64,000 nucleotides of DNA from Megascapheus bottae (GCA_024803745.1 JANJXV010000004.1:50663858-50727857); one strand, 5' to 3'; shown: positions 34,546 through 47,066, numbered from the stretch's first letter. Notes: generated from the letters alone by a model not told the origin. Made by a program: numbers and translations.

Positions 34546-37500
34546 AATTGTCTTTCTTGTAAATGAGGTGATGGAGGCAATTTCTTGGCTTTCTCACTGT
34601 TCATACATACTTAAACTTAGCCTATTTTGTCACTGGTAAAGGCCAGTTTCCATCACAATGTCCAGCTTGTCATAACTTGAAGAAATTTGATGCCGCAAAG
34701 GGAAAAAATAAACAAGGAATAATTAATAAGTGACTTAGTGATGGCATACTGGTCAGGGAAGTAAAATCAATGCTTGTTTATTCCCTAGTGAAATTGAAAG
34801 CAGACCTGGATGGTACATAGTACCCCTGTCCAGCAGGTGTTTACGTTTGCTTTTGAGATAGCTGAAGGAAGCCATTATCAGAGATGGTGATGCTGGCAGT
34901 AGAGTACTACCTGAAATCAACTGCAGAAGGAATCAAATGAACTTGTCCTACATGCTCTCCTAATCCAAAAGCTTGTGTCAATGAATTGAGAAGATAAAGT
35001 TTTCTGATACAGACAGCATGGAGAACATTGCACCTAAAAGTATAGGTGACGCTTTGGAAAGCAGGATATAGTTAAATAGTTGCATACCATGCCTAGTCAT
35101 TTGGGGAGGAAGTAGGATATGATAATGCACATTAGTCCCCTTCTAAACAGAGTGCAAAAAAGCTGACAGTCACCGATGATTTGAATTTTCAAAATCTTAG
35201 GCAGATATTCTCAGGGACAATAGAAAGCACGAAGCACAAAATTGCTCATCTTTTTTCTATTAATTCAGGATGTTGTTGTATGTTCCTTTTGATCTTTCTA
35301 GCTAATGGAGAACAATGTGCAAAGCAGAGCTCCCCCATTGCCTCTGTAGGGCGCAGACAACAAACACATGGTTACTGTGAATAGCACTGTTCACTCTGCT
35401 GGCTGGAATACAACCAAACAAACCCACAGACAGGCAGAAGAAACACCAACCTTTTTAATAAGCACATTGAGTTTTGTTCAGTGTTGGCAGAAGATTTGGG
35501 ATTACTGCTAATGTGAAGGTGTTCTAAAATATCTCCAGAAATAAATTTTAAAAAAAAAACCAGCAAATTACTGTCTCAAGAAAAACACTTTCTAACTTCT
35601 AAGTTCCTGACTTCTAACATTTTTGGCTGATAGAAATTAATCACCGCATCATTTGATATTGATAAGAAAGCAGTCACTCATTTAGTCATTGATTCGTTTC
35701 TTACTACATTAAATTAGTACATGATCTACACATTAAATATAATTCCAGTGTGAGACCTAATGAGACCGCAGGATGTAAAGACACATAAAGTAAGTTCATA
35801 TGGTTTATATACTTTACAGAAAAAGAACTGTGAAATAATAGGGCATAGATCAGTTGTTCCTATCAAAAGCATATGTTCCTCCACCAATCTGAAAGGAATC
35901 TAGTGATTATTCTATAGAGCATGATTGAAATGATAAAGGGTAAAAGAGACATGAAATGAGAAGTTACAAAATAGTTTGACATCTTGTTGATGTCTGGCAG
36001 CTTTGAGAACCTATTGTTTCATTCCAGTCACCATGCCCTCTGAATTGTGTTGGTAGGAAGATTAAATGACCTGTGCTCAAAACCCCCTTTCTGGACCCAC
36101 CCACTAAACAGAGTTAGTGGCCCATCACTTTCCCTTCTTGATCTCTCATGACTTTTGTGACTAGTTGAGATTTTCCTTGAAGCCCCAATAGACGTCATTG
36201 TGTCAGTAGAAAGTTTTCAGACTTCTTTGCGTATTTATGGTGCTACTCTTTTGCATAAGGTCTTGATGCACTCACTTCTTCAGGCAAGTGTAAGGTACTT
36301 GAAACTATACATAAACCATCTAATGAAGTGTTCATCAAAATCAAAGACATAAATAAAACATTGACAAAACAGTAGACTTCATATGACTAAGTATTTCGGC
36401 CTGACAATGAATTCCATATTCTTTTGTCAACATATGTCAGATTGCTTGTAGTAGAAAGTATCAGAAAATATTTAAATAAGGTGTGAGAAAGATAACAGAT
36501 GAAAAAAAATAGTGTCAATGCTGGTTAACTCCACTAGCAGTCTCAGGAATCCCAGTGAATAAATCATTTCCCACAATGCATCAATCTTCATTAATGAGGA
36601 ATTACTTTCTGGAATCCATTCACCAAAGTTTCTACCCCAGAATTGGAGCTACATTCACAGACTTCAGCCAAATATTTGCAAGAGAATTGAGATCATCTTG
36701 ACCAATCTACACTAGTCCTGCTTTGCTCTAGAGGCAGGAAGAGCCTTTTAGACAGAACACATGAGGGTTTCATCAACTCTAAAAGAGAAGTGGGCATACT
36801 GAATAGGCAGCACTTGTCTCTTATTTTCCTCATACTGTGTGAACCAAGTGTGGATGAGCTCATACAGCTATACGCATATGTATTACATTTGGGCTTCTTT
36901 TATGTGGTAGTCTTTACTGGTCTATATTCTCCCAAGTTAAGTAACAACAGAGAAAAAAAAAGATCATAGGGAACAAATAACATGAAAAGCCTTCTGTGCA
37001 CAATCATCCACTCCTTGTCCCTTAGTCTCATAGTGGTTGAAGTGTGTAAGTGATAGTGGATGGATCAAAATACTTGAGGCTGGGTAGATCTCTCCTGACC
37101 TGGCTCCTCACTACAGTGACGAGGGGCAAATCAGACCAAAATATCTGAAAAATAAGTGATAGAGCATGAAAAGACCTAGTGTTCAGAGATATGTGGGCAC
37201 TCACAGAAGTATATCATCACCCCCTTTTAGTGACTTTACTCAACTTGACCTACTAAGTACAGGGAAAGAACTATAGTTTGGGCTCTATGTTCCCTGATCA
37301 TAAAACTATGAGAAGACAGGGGAAATATGAATAGCAGAGATGCATATTCGATGATCTCTGGAACAGGCTGATAGACCAATTTCAAAGACAAGAGCAGAGA
37401 CAACCCTTTCCTTTCATTCCCTATTGCAGACCTGTTCTAAATAAATTACAACCATAACTAACCTCAAGTGTTCTACTGGAGAAATTTATTACCCCTCTTC

Positions 37501-37786
37501 AAAGGGCATGGTAGCCAGAGAAAGAAGGATAAGCTAACACTGTAGGAGGTGAGCAACTGCAAAACTCATGTTCAAAAAACAAGCAAGGAAAATAGAAAAA
37601 GAAAGTGGACTATAAGAATCAATTGTAACACAAGTACAACCAATTGTCCTTACTTTGGGACAGAACAAATAAATGTTTTAAAGGGAAATAGGTTATAGAG
37701 ACTAGAAAGTATATCTATACAAACTTAGTCAACACTTTTATTAGAAACATTGTCAAGGCCTAAAATGAAAGGATAAAAGAGAGCCT
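34546..37786. other. Repeat-poor unique sequence
   Basis: Continues the repeat-poor block. No exon, tRNA or transposable element recognised. Short open frames (for example 35181-35384) show no domain. Confidence 0.4.
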
Positions 37787-37789
37787 GTT

Positions 37790-37955
37790 GGTGGTGGGTC
37801 ATATCCATAATCCTAGGTATTCAGGATGCTGAAATTTGGAGGATCATGGGTTGAAGCTAGCTAGAAGAGGAAAATCTGAAAGACTCTATTTCTAAAATAA
37901 CTGGGAAAGGCCATACTGGAAGTGTGGCTTCAATATGATAGCACCAGACAGACAA
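37790..37955 (+). mobile_element. Older composite SINE
   Basis: 'ggtgggtcatatccataatc', 'ctaggtattcaggatgctga', 'ggaggatcatgggttgaagc', 'tatttctaaaataactggga': B1-like arm plus a partial right half. Same group as 4612 and 28055. Confidence 0.65.
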
Positions 37956-37989
37956 ATAAACTAAGCAAGCAAATTTAAGGAAAGCCTGA

Positions 37990-38530
37990 TTTCAAATCAG
38001 GGTTATGGGCAAGAGACATAGAGAGACAGAGATAATGATCTGTATGTATGTGTGAATGTATATGTGTGTCTACATATTATATATGTATATAAAATGCATA
38101 ATAGATTTTTACATTATAAATAAATTATATGCATATAGAAATACATATTTACAAAGGAGAATTATTCTCATATAAAGAGGAACAAACTTAGATGACTTTC
38201 AGTATAACATATGGAATCAGAGGCCATCATTTTAATAAAAATAACTCATTTTCAGAAAGACAAATAATACCTTTTCTCTCTTATGTAAAATTTACATAAA
38301 ACAACCCCAAGAGAGCTAGGGAGGAGAGGACCAAGGGATAAGGAGAAGTATGAATGGAGGGGATGATGGGAGGATGATGCCACAATGAAGCCCATATTTC
38401 AGACAGTAATAAAAATAACCTGTCCTTCTGAGAAGTAGGGAATGTATGGGGAGAAAAACAAAGAATTGTAGACTGTCAGAAAGACTATGTCTTAGAACAA
38501 CTAACAACAGAGTTATATACTTTGATTACA
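37990..38530 (+). mobile_element. Old L1 3' region
   Basis: 'actttcagtataacatatgg' followed by 'aactcattttcagaaagaca' and a purine-rich block (38305-38370) fits the ORF2 end and 3' UTR of an old L1. A TATG/TA-rich piece interrupts it at 38040-38110. Confidence 0.45.
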
Positions 38531-38939
38531 GCAGAAACAAAGAGGGAATACCATGGAAATAGGGCTGGAAACTCCAAGTCACTTTGTACAGAAACTTAAT
38601 TAATTCAGTTACTGTAGGAGAAATACAGATGTCACACCACTAAATTATTGTTTTGAATGCCAAATTATGATGCAAAAGTTTTGCTTGGTGATGACTCAAA
38701 ACGTTGTCAGATTTCAAGTATTAGTGTATGAACCACTGCTTCGTAGCTTGGAAAGTTTGGAGTATTTCAGGAGTCAGTGGGAAAATGACACAGAAATCTA
38801 AAGTGACACCAACTCATGTATTCTATGTTTTTATTCTATGTAAATAACTGCATTCGTACTCTTGCTTCTGCTTTCCATTTTACACATAATTTGTGAATCC
38901 AAAACACAAGTAAAATAGTTGGCTATGGTTGATTTAACA

Positions 38940-39175
38940 AAAGAAACTCCAGTGACTAGGTCCTATTAAAAATCCAGAAACTCATTTTATCACAGTTCTA
39001 GAGATTAGAAGTGTAGGATCAAGGTGTCTGATGTCTATTCCCTCGCACATAGTCATCTTTTCAGGTGTATTACCATGGTTTTTATTCATGTCTACCTCTG
39101 TCCTCATTTTACTATAAGTATTCTTTAAAAAGCCTACTCTTTAAAATGAAATCACAATCTGAGATATATCATAAT
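38940..39175. mobile_element. Unnamed old interspersed repeat
   Basis: 'cagttctagagattagaagt' followed by 'gatcaaggtgtctgatg' is a phrase common in mammalian genomes as part of an old repeat. I cannot name the family with confidence. Confidence 0.35.
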
Positions 39176-40680
39176 TCTAGGACTAGAATGGATTTCTGGG
39201 GACCCAAGTAATCTGAAGTTTCTTGGGCTGGAGTGTCAGAGGTATTTCTGTAAACCTATGATGATTTTTATAAATTCTTATAATTTTCCAAATATTGATA
39301 GAATTAGAGGTTTTGCAAAAACTTGAGGAGAAAAACTCCCTGGGAGTATTTAGGGACATCAAATTTAATTTCATTCTGATTTCTATTTGAAGGTTCATCC
39401 ATAGTATTTATCCATTAAATTTTGAATGTAAGAGGTCATTCAGAATAACAGCTCCCCAGTATCCTTGCATGAAATACTCCTTTTCTCTATTCAGGCAAAA
39501 CAAAAGGTACTATTCTCTGAGGAGAGTAAGCTGAACCTAGGAAAAACAAATCACTGAATGCCTTAATGGATTTTGTATAACATTTTTTCCAAGCCTAATA
39601 CAGACACATAAATGGATTTTCCTTCCTATGTGTGACAAAACAGAGCTAAAAGAAATATTTCCCTTATTCTTTTTCTCTTAGTAATCAGATGTTTTAAAGT
39701 ATAGATTTTGGTTTAATTTTCACTGAAATCTTACTGTAACAAAGAAAACTTTTAATTCTAGGGGACTGAGAATATGAAATTTAGAGTGCACACTATATAA
39801 TGAAGAAAACTAACTTGTAATAGTACCAGAGTCTTGATTTCATGAGATAAGATGAAATTTCAACAGCATGGTATATCTCAGAAGAGAGAGTAAACCCTGG
39901 TTATCCTGGTTATTGTCTGTGCAAAGAATTCTGCTCCACTCCAAAGGTTGAAATTCCGTTGCTGTCATTGGATGTTTTAGATAAACTCCAGGCAAGGAAG
40001 GAACTGCACAGGTAAGTCTCAAATATGTCAGGTGACTTAGTGGCCAAACATCAGGAACTAGGTAAAGAATCCCAGCAAATAACTTAAGAAAACAGCAGAC
40101 AATAGTTTCTAGGGAGGTTAAATGAAGGGTGCCTTCGTGAGTAGGACAGCTTCCTGTTTCACCAGTAGACATGCCAAGAACGCCAGGAGCCTACGTAAAG
40201 TCTGGCAGGATTTTTGTGCCAGAAATTTATGTTGCTCATTGACTTTTGTTTCTCTGCCCTTGGGGTGACTGGGTAAGACTGCAATTTCCTGTCTCTTTGA
40301 AGGTAGATATGGCAAGAGCTCTGTTTGAACAACAAAATATGATGCTTGTTAATAACTGCCACTTGTAGGGAAGTAGTTATTGCTGCTATATGAATAATTA
40401 TCTGTCCCTCCTGCTATATTAGTTGTGAAAAGAAGTCCAAATGTTACAATAATAAGATCAATTCTCTGTCAACTGACCATGTAAACCTGTGCTTAGAGCT
40501 GGGTGCAGAGACATAAATTGACCCATTATGGCCTATGTATCAAGAGAAAGAAAAGTTGGTTATTTTAAGATCTATGGCTTAGGCTGGTACTGCAACCTAT
40601 CCTAAACTGTTTGATGCAACCAGCTATTGCAGTACAGGACCAAAGTAGGATTGTCAGAAAAATATTTTGTCTCTTAATGC
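39176..40680. other. Unique sequence, no gene seen
   Basis: A 110-codon frame (39840-40172, minus) and two overlapping ~65-codon frames (40118-40362, minus) have no start context, domain or splice structure that would make me call a gene. Confidence 0.4.
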
Positions 40681-40685
40681 TAGCA

Positions 40686-40715
40686 TACACAAACACACAC
40701 ACATACACACACACA

Positions 40716-40752
<37 letters not shown>
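40686..40752. repeat. (CA)n microsatellite
   Basis: CA array with two CATA interruptions. Frames through it, Cys/Val or Thr/His rich, are artefacts. Confidence 0.95.
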
Positions 40753-40754
<2 letters not shown>

Positions 40755-41289
40755 TTGCTCATGAGTCTGATAAAACAGATTTGCTTTAATGGCTAAAGGA
40801 ACAAGTAAAAAAAATGGAGAAATCTGAGAATAAGCACATTTAAAATGTCTACAGAGTGTTAAACCAGATGCAACTCTACTCATGAAGTAGCAGGAATAAA
40901 TTTCTCAAATTCAGCAGAAATAAAGACTAAAGAGTGAGGTTCATTGAGCTTCTGGAAAATAATTCTTCACACAACATTTTGAGAAATAATATGAAGATGA
41001 AAATTGTAAAGTATGTACAGAATATCATATTGTTAACTGGAAAAATTGATTTTACTTTTAAGTATTTGTTAATCAATATGACTTGTACACGCTAGGGTAA
41101 ATGTCGTATTCTTATCTCCCTAAGTGAATATCTATCATTAGATGATTTCTTTAAAATAAATGAGTTTTCAATTGATTTCCTTTGTTTGTATTCATAGTAT
41201 TATTTTTCAGGAACGGTTTTAATCAAAAGATTATATATAAGGAGTAGCAGAACAACAATAAAATACTACCTAATTGTCTTTCAAGAAAA

Positions 41290-41756
41290 ATGAATGAGCT
41301 GGGTACTGTTGGCTCAAGGTTGTAACCCCAGCTACCCAGAAGGCTGAAATCTAGGAATATATTTTCTATTATTTTATTTTTGTCAGTAGTGGAACTTGAA
41401 CTTTGGGCCTGGGCACTTTCCCTGAGCTCAGCTCAAGACTAGTGTTCTACTTTGAGCCACAACACCACTACCAGTTTTCTGGTAGTTTTCAAGACTTTTG
41501 TGCCTGGGCTAGCTTTGAATCGTGATCCTCAGAATTCTGTTTCCTGAATAGCGAGGATTATAGGCATGAGCCACTGGTGCCTAGCTAAGGGAATATGGTT
41601 TGAAGCCAGCCCAGAGTGGAAAATCCATGAGACTCTTGTCTGCAATTAACCAGCAATAAAACAAAACAAAAAAGGAGGTAGAATTGTGGCTCAAGTAGTA
41701 GAGTGCTAGCCTGAACACAAATCCAGGACCTGAGTTCAAGGCCCAGAAGCAATTAA
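41290..41756 (+). mobile_element. Composite SINE split by another SINE
   Basis: Outer plus-strand copy. The left arm 41290-41352 ('gagctgggtactgttggctc') stops at 'ctaggaatat'. The rest resumes at about 41588 ('gggaatatggtttgaagcca') and ends near 41756. The two parts join correctly once the inner antisense SINE is removed. Confidence 0.85.
41361..41587 (-). mobile_element. Inner composite SINE (nested)
   Basis: Antisense full copy inside the outer SINE: 'ttttgtcagtagtggaactt', 'ctttgagccacaacaccact', 'tcgtgatcctcagaattctg', 'gcatgagccactggtgccta'. The words 'ggaatat' / 'gggaatat' on either side are its probable short target duplication. Confidence 0.85.
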
Positions 41757-41869
41757 AAGAAAAAAGGAATCTGGCTCTTGTGGCTCACCTCTGTAACTCC
41801 TGTAATCCTAGCTACTCAAAAGGCTGATTGCTCCCCTTTCCCCCCACCCCCCGCCTCTGTTGTATCAGT

Positions 41870-43130
41870 TTTTTTTTATTGTAATGTATAAAGGGGTTAC
41901 AATTACATTCATCAGATACTGGGGACAACACTTCTCACACACTGATACCCCTTCTCATGATTTTGTCCTCACTTCCCTCTCCTCACCCCCTCCCAATTGT
42001 CTTGCTTTCCCCACTTCCCTTTCTAATTCTAATAAGCAAATAAACATATATATATATATATTATACTAGGTAACAAAGTCAGATACAGTAAAAATATGAG
42101 ATTAACCAAAGTGCAACAAAGGAGAAGGGAAATAACAAAGTACATTAAGAACAACAATCACTCAAGATAAAGCTCTTGTTTCCATATCCTAGAGATCCTT
42201 TCATTTAGCCTCATCCTGTATGACCTTATGTTTTTAGGTTTTGCGCTATTGTAATTCTCTGCTAGGAGAGTCTTAGATGTGTACTAATTATTACAAATGA
42301 GGGAAACCATTGAGCTTATGTTCCTTTGGGTCTGGCTTACTTCACTTAATATGATTTTTTCCTAAATCTTTCATTTCCTTACAAATGGAGCTAAGTTATT
42401 CTTTCTGATTGCAGCATAAAATTCCATTGTGTATAAATACCACATCTTCTTGATCCAATCATCTCCTGTGGGGCATTTGGGTTGGTTCCATATCTTTGCT
42501 ATGGCAAATAGTGCTGCATGAACATCATTGTGCTAGTGGATTTAGTATATCCTTGTTTTTGAATGATTGGGTTTATGCCAAGTAGTAGAATTGCTGGGTC
42601 ATTGGGGCTCTAAATTTAGTCTTTTGAGGAAATGCCATACTGCTTTCCATAGTGGTTGAACAAGTTTGCACTCCCACCAACAGTGTGGTAGCAATCCTTC
42701 CTGGCCATATCCCCACCAGAATCTGTTGTTATTAGATTTGTTGATCAGGGCCATTGTAACTGGAGTGAAGTGAAATCTCAAAGTTGTTTTGATTTGCATT
42801 TCTTTTATGGCCAGAGAAGTTAAGCATTTCTTCATGTGTCTAGAGCCCATTCTTATTTCTTCTTCAGAGAAGTCTCTCTAAGTCTTTGGCCCATCTTTTA
42901 ATAGGATGATTGGGGTTTTTTTTTTTTTTTTTGAAGATTTGTTTTGGAGAGATTCAATTTTTTTTTTAGCTGGAGATAGATATATCTTAGATATAAGGAC
43001 TTTGTCGATTGTTGTTTAGTGAAAATCTTCTCCCACTCTGTAGGCTTTCTAGTTAGTTTGCTAGCTATGTCCTTTGCCACACAGAAGCTCTGCAGTTTAA
43101 TGTGGTTACATTTTGTCCAAACTTTGCAAG
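41870..43130 (-). mobile_element. L1, 5'-truncated, inserted in a SINE
   Basis: Minus-strand L1 of about 1.26 kb: poly(T) at 41871-41879, 3' UTR to about 42290, then ORF2 C-terminus to 43130. Translation on the minus strand gives EMQIKTTLRFHFTPVTMALI, HCWWECKLVQPLWKAVWHFL and, further upstream, frameshifted pieces. The cysteine-rich C-terminal segment of ORF2 is recognisable by WWECKLVQPLW. Target duplication 'aggctgatt' at 41821 and 43131. Between the left duplication and the poly(T) lie about 40 C-rich bases (41830-41869) not seen in other copies. Confidence 0.88.
42047..42062. repeat. Short (TA)n run
   Basis: Eight TA units in the L1 3' UTR, replacing the 'caatatatcagataac' context of other copies. 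Confidence 0.8.
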
Positions 43131-43259
43131 AGGCTGATTTCTGAGGACTGCATTTCAAAGCCAGCCCAGGGACAATAGTCCTTAACACCCTTATCTCCAG
43201 TAAACCAATCAGAAAAAGCCTTGAGCACAAAGAGGCTCAGGGATAGTGCCTGGGCTTAT

Positions 43260-45110
43260 ATATTTTCTTGTAGTTTAAACTATGTAAAACTTCTTACATT
43301 TTGAACAGGAATATCAATACTTGAAAGTGACAAATATGATGACTTGAAATGTATATAGCTACATGTTTTGTCCGAGGTCTAATCATTTCTACAAGTCATA
43401 ATTTTGGAATTATTTTCTTATTTAGTTCTCTGTGAATAATTAAATGTCTTAATGCTTATCTCCCATGAAGTAAAGTAGAATCAATTCCTGGAGAAAAACA
43501 AAGACTTAAAAATGCTTAAAACTAATGGCTACTTTATCAATCCAACTTTTTTTTAACATTGTGAAGCAGTAAAAATAAAAAATATAAAACATTGTCCAGT
43601 AATAAATGATCATGAGAAGTGAGGATTCACTATTTTTTTATTCTATGCTTCTTTACCAAAGAATTATCAGGAATAGAACATTACTTTTTTAAATAAACAT
43701 TATGTTTTATTTGCTTAAGAACATTAGGATTTAAAAAAAATCTATGAATATGCCAAAACAATGTTTTTGTGGGGTTTTCAACATTCAGAAAAATGAATAG
43801 CATATGCTAATTGCTTATGTTTTCATTGAGTTAATTAATGCATAAAACTTAAAATGATCACCTAATGAATACCATGGTTTATCGCTGTGGAGAAAACAGT
43901 AGTGTATCTCAAATTTCAATATAAAATGTAAGTCACTTTTTTTGGTTTGTGTTATAGATTTTGACTCAGTTTGTGTAGAGTCAAGCCCTGGGATTCAACA
44001 TTTCTAGCCAGCTCTCCAAGGTCACTGGAATCAGAAACATAATTTCATAGTGATGGCTTGGTTACTTCTACTTGAAATTGGCCCTTTCTCTCTCTGTTTA
44101 AAGAAGAACATAAATTAATTACACTGCTTTAAAAATGACAAATGAATTATCACACGGAATGTAAAAGTAAATACAGTTCACGGATATTAAGATAATTCAT
44201 AGCTTTTTTGGTAAATTTAACACAACAGAAGTCATGGTTCTGGAGTGTTTTAGAGCAACACAGAAAAACATAAGTATTTCTTCTATAGAGAAGTCTTAGT
44301 CTTAACCAAGAATAGACTGAATTTGCTTTTCACTAAGCTAATTGTCCATAGCTATTGGAACATTTGAATTTCCTCAGGTGAGCTCAGTGAAAAGATTGCT
44401 TTGCTTTAAATAAATGTGGGTGGATTGTATGAACAAACAGACAAACAAAAAACCCTGTTTTTAGGTGTCTTTGTTTCTCTGTATCTTTGAATTAGAAGGA
44501 ACAAACAAGACCTGTAAATGCATCCATGTATAATAAAGTAATCATTCTTGGGATATAATGCGCCTAAGAAGGAAATCTGTAAGCTGGCTCTGTGTAATGT
44601 TTGATCATTCTAAAAACAGAATAGGAAGAGAACACTTGCAACATCCCTCCCTGCTTATTTTAAAAGAAGGGCAGCTCCAGAGCACAAAGTTTACTGAACA
44701 ATGCCCTAGATAATCCTTAAGATGATTGTTTTTCAAGGTCAAGTTCATACTGGTACTTATGATAATGTTTGTGGAAGCTACTTGACTGGCAGATACAAAT
44801 GCTGCCACTTTACTAAACTAGTTGATCTGGTGATCTTTTTTTTTTTTTTTAATTTTGCTGCTGCTAACTTTTGCTTTAAAAGAATCACTTGCATGGAAAG
44901 ACAAACAAGTTACTGGCCTGGCTTAATCAACCTTAAAACTAACAGTTACTTGAGAACAGGCACAGGAAGCTTTCTCATGAAACTCAGTAAGATCCATTTG
45001 TATTTAGTTAAATAGTCTATTAAATTCTCATAGCCTAAGATTTAGGATGAGAATCTCACTGGAGTTCTTATTAACATAGTTTCCAAAATATAAAACAATG
45101 AATCCTGATA
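43260..45110. other. Repeat-poor unique sequence, no gene seen
   Basis: About 1.85 kb without recognisable repeats, apart from a T run at 44837-44850. The frame 44722-45015 (plus) has no domain. 43790-44060 and 44700-45000 read as high-complexity sequence and are second candidates for conserved non-coding DNA. Confidence 0.4.
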
Positions 45111-45114
45111 GCAT

Positions 45115-45312
45115 GTTTGTTTGTTTTTGCCAGTTTTGGATTTTGAACTCAGGGCCTGAGCAATGTCCTTGGGCTTTCTCAAGATTAGAGCACTACCACC
45201 TGAGCCACAGCACCAGTTCTGGCTTTTTCTAGGTATGGTACCAAGGAATCAAACCCAAGTCTTCCTGCATGCCAGGCAAGCACTCTTACACTAGGCCAAA
45301 CTCCTGGCCCCA
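45115..45312 (-). mobile_element. ID-like dimeric SINE
   Basis: Antisense: 'ttgccagttttggattttga', 'aatgtccttgggctttctca', 'ccacctgagccacagcacca', 'gccaggcaagcactcttaca', 'ggccaaactcctggcccc'. It is complete. Confidence 0.9.
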
Positions 45313-45334
45313 TGATAATAAATTCTGTGTATCT

Positions 45335-45428
45335 GTGTCAGTTGTGGGATTTGAACTCTGGCTCTAGATGCTGTCCCTGAGCTGTTCAGCTCAAGGCTAG
45401 TGTTCTTCCATTTGAGCCACAGTGCCCT
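45335..45428 (-). mobile_element. Right half of composite SINE
   Basis: 'ttgtgggatttgaactctgg' to 'atttgagccacagtgccctt': only the tRNA-like half, antisense, with no B1 arm of its own type. Confidence 0.75.
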
Positions 45429-45439
45429 TAATTATAACT

Positions 45440-45610
45440 TTTTAAAGTAGGTTTTTCTCTCTGTTTTATTTTGGAAGCAATGTGTTTTTATGTATCTTTG
45501 ACTGACCTTGAACTCACTATGTAGCCTATGCAACTGTTAAATTAATGATTCCTCTGCCTCAGTCTACTGACTACTAGCATAACAGGCAGGTACCATCATG
45601 CCTGACTTAG
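45440..45610 (-). mobile_element. B1 SINE, diverged
   Basis: On the minus strand: 'caggcatgatggtacctgcc', 'actgaggcagaggaatcatt' and 'acatagtgagttcaaggtca' follow B1 order and lack the tRNA half. An older, independent 7SL-derived monomer. Confidence 0.75.
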
Positions 45611-46390
45611 GTTTTTAAATTGGGTGTTTCCTTCTGGTGTATAGGCCTGTTTCCTAGCACTTTTTCATTTTTTCCCTGCTCCTCTTGGATGCCTGTATGC
45701 ACTTGGCAATCTGAGAATGCATGTGATTCTTACTAGAACCTGGCATAAACAGAAATTTCTTTTTGGTAACTTCTACTTTTTCAGCATAAAACACATATGT
45801 TAAGAAGACTGACATTTTAATGACCATCTTAAAAGGGGAAAACAAATCTTCTGAGACACTTGAATTATAGTGCAAGCACAATGTTTATTTTAATATCATT
45901 CAAACATAATATAATATGGGCCTTGACTGCCAAAAGTTATTACATGATAACTATCATGTGATAGAAAGCATGTAGGGGTAAGTATGAATCCATTACCAAA
46001 GTCAAAATTTGACCAGAGAATCTCTGCTTATTATACAGTTTGTTAAAGATAGTGTTAAAGATACTCAGTTTTCCTTGGGAAACCAAAATACACGTTGTTT
46101 GTAAAAACAATGTGTTAATACTACTGATAATATGCACTGTTTTTGGTTTTGTTTCGCCAAGATTGAAGAGTGAGCTCATAGTATTATTCTTGTTAGGTAG
46201 GTTCTCTGCCACTTGAGCCAAACCTATAGCTCGTTTTTGCATTAGCTTTCCCAAGTGGGCTTCACTGTGGCACCTGGGTGACAGTGTGGCTCACTGAGCA
46301 CAATCATTGTGTTTCCTCGTAGCCGATATAACAGGTGTCTTCTATCATTCCTAGCCATTGGTTGAGATGGAGACTGAAAAGTTATTTTTT

Positions 46391-46607
46391 TTTTTTTTGC
46401 CAGTCCTGGGCTTGGACTCAGGGCCTGAGCACTGTCCTTGGACTTTCTCAAGGCTTAGCACTCTACCACTTGAGCCTCAGCACCACTTCCAGCTTTTTTT
46501 TTTTTTTTTTGCCAATGTATGTGGCACCTAGATCTTTGTATGTGGAACCTGGATCTTTGTGCATGCTAGGCAAGCACTCTATCACTAGGCCAAACTCCCG
46601 GCCCCTG
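46391..46607 (-). mobile_element. ID-like dimeric SINE, intact ends
   Basis: Antisense dimer with T tail; a second T run (46494-46510) sits in the linker between the halves. There the linker is also duplicated ('tatgtggcacctagatcttt' and 'tatgtggaacctggatcttt'). Perfect 12-base duplication 'aagttatttttt' at 46379-46390 and 46608-46619. Confidence 0.92.
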
Positions 46608-46850
46608 AAGTTATTTTTTAATAGATTTTTTTTTCCCTTCTTTTATTCTCAGGCTTGGCTTGGAAGTAGAATTTCCCCAGTGTTTATCTCCCAAGTACTT
46701 AGGATTAAGTCACTGTTCCTGTTGACCTTCCTTTGAAGAAATAGCAAACAAACCATCTCATTTTATTTTTTGCTTTTGTGTTTTGGTATAAATAGTCTAC
46801 TGAAGTAACATATTCAGGGAAGGAAAAACTATTCTTTATAGACATGAAGT

Positions 46851-47066
46851 GGGTTTTTTTGTTGTTGTTGTTTTTTGCCAGTCCTGGGGCATGAACTCAG
46901 GACCTGGGCACTGTCCTTGGACACTTTTTTGCTCAAGGCTAGAGCTCTGCCACTTGAACCACAGTGCCACTTTCAGCTTTTTCTATGCATGTGGGATGGA
47001 GGAATTGAATCTAGGGCTTTGTGCATGTGAGGCAAGCGCACTACCACTAGGCAACTGTCTCAGTTT
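46851..47066 (-). mobile_element. ID-like dimeric SINE, intact ends
   Basis: Antisense copy: GTT-interrupted tail, 'tgccagtcctggggcatgaa', 'tctgccacttgaaccacagt', 'gaggcaagcgcactaccact'. Perfect 10-base duplication 'gacatgaagt' at 46841-46850 and 47067-47076. Confidence 0.92.

Larger units (their letters stand above)
41766..43258 (+). mobile_element. Composite SINE split by an L1
   Basis: Left arm 41766-41829 ('ggctcttgtggctcacctct' to 'aggctgatt'). The remainder, 43131-43258, starts with a second 'aggctgatt' and continues 'tctgaggactgcatttcaaa' to 'gatagtgcctggg'. The repeated 9-mer is the target duplication of the L1 in between. Confidence 0.83.

Noticed and set aside
39840..40172. 110-codon minus-strand frame
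   Set aside because: No domain recognised and it overlaps other short frames; most likely chance.
40565..40883. Cys/Val-rich frames
   Set aside because: Translation of the CA array at 40686-40752.
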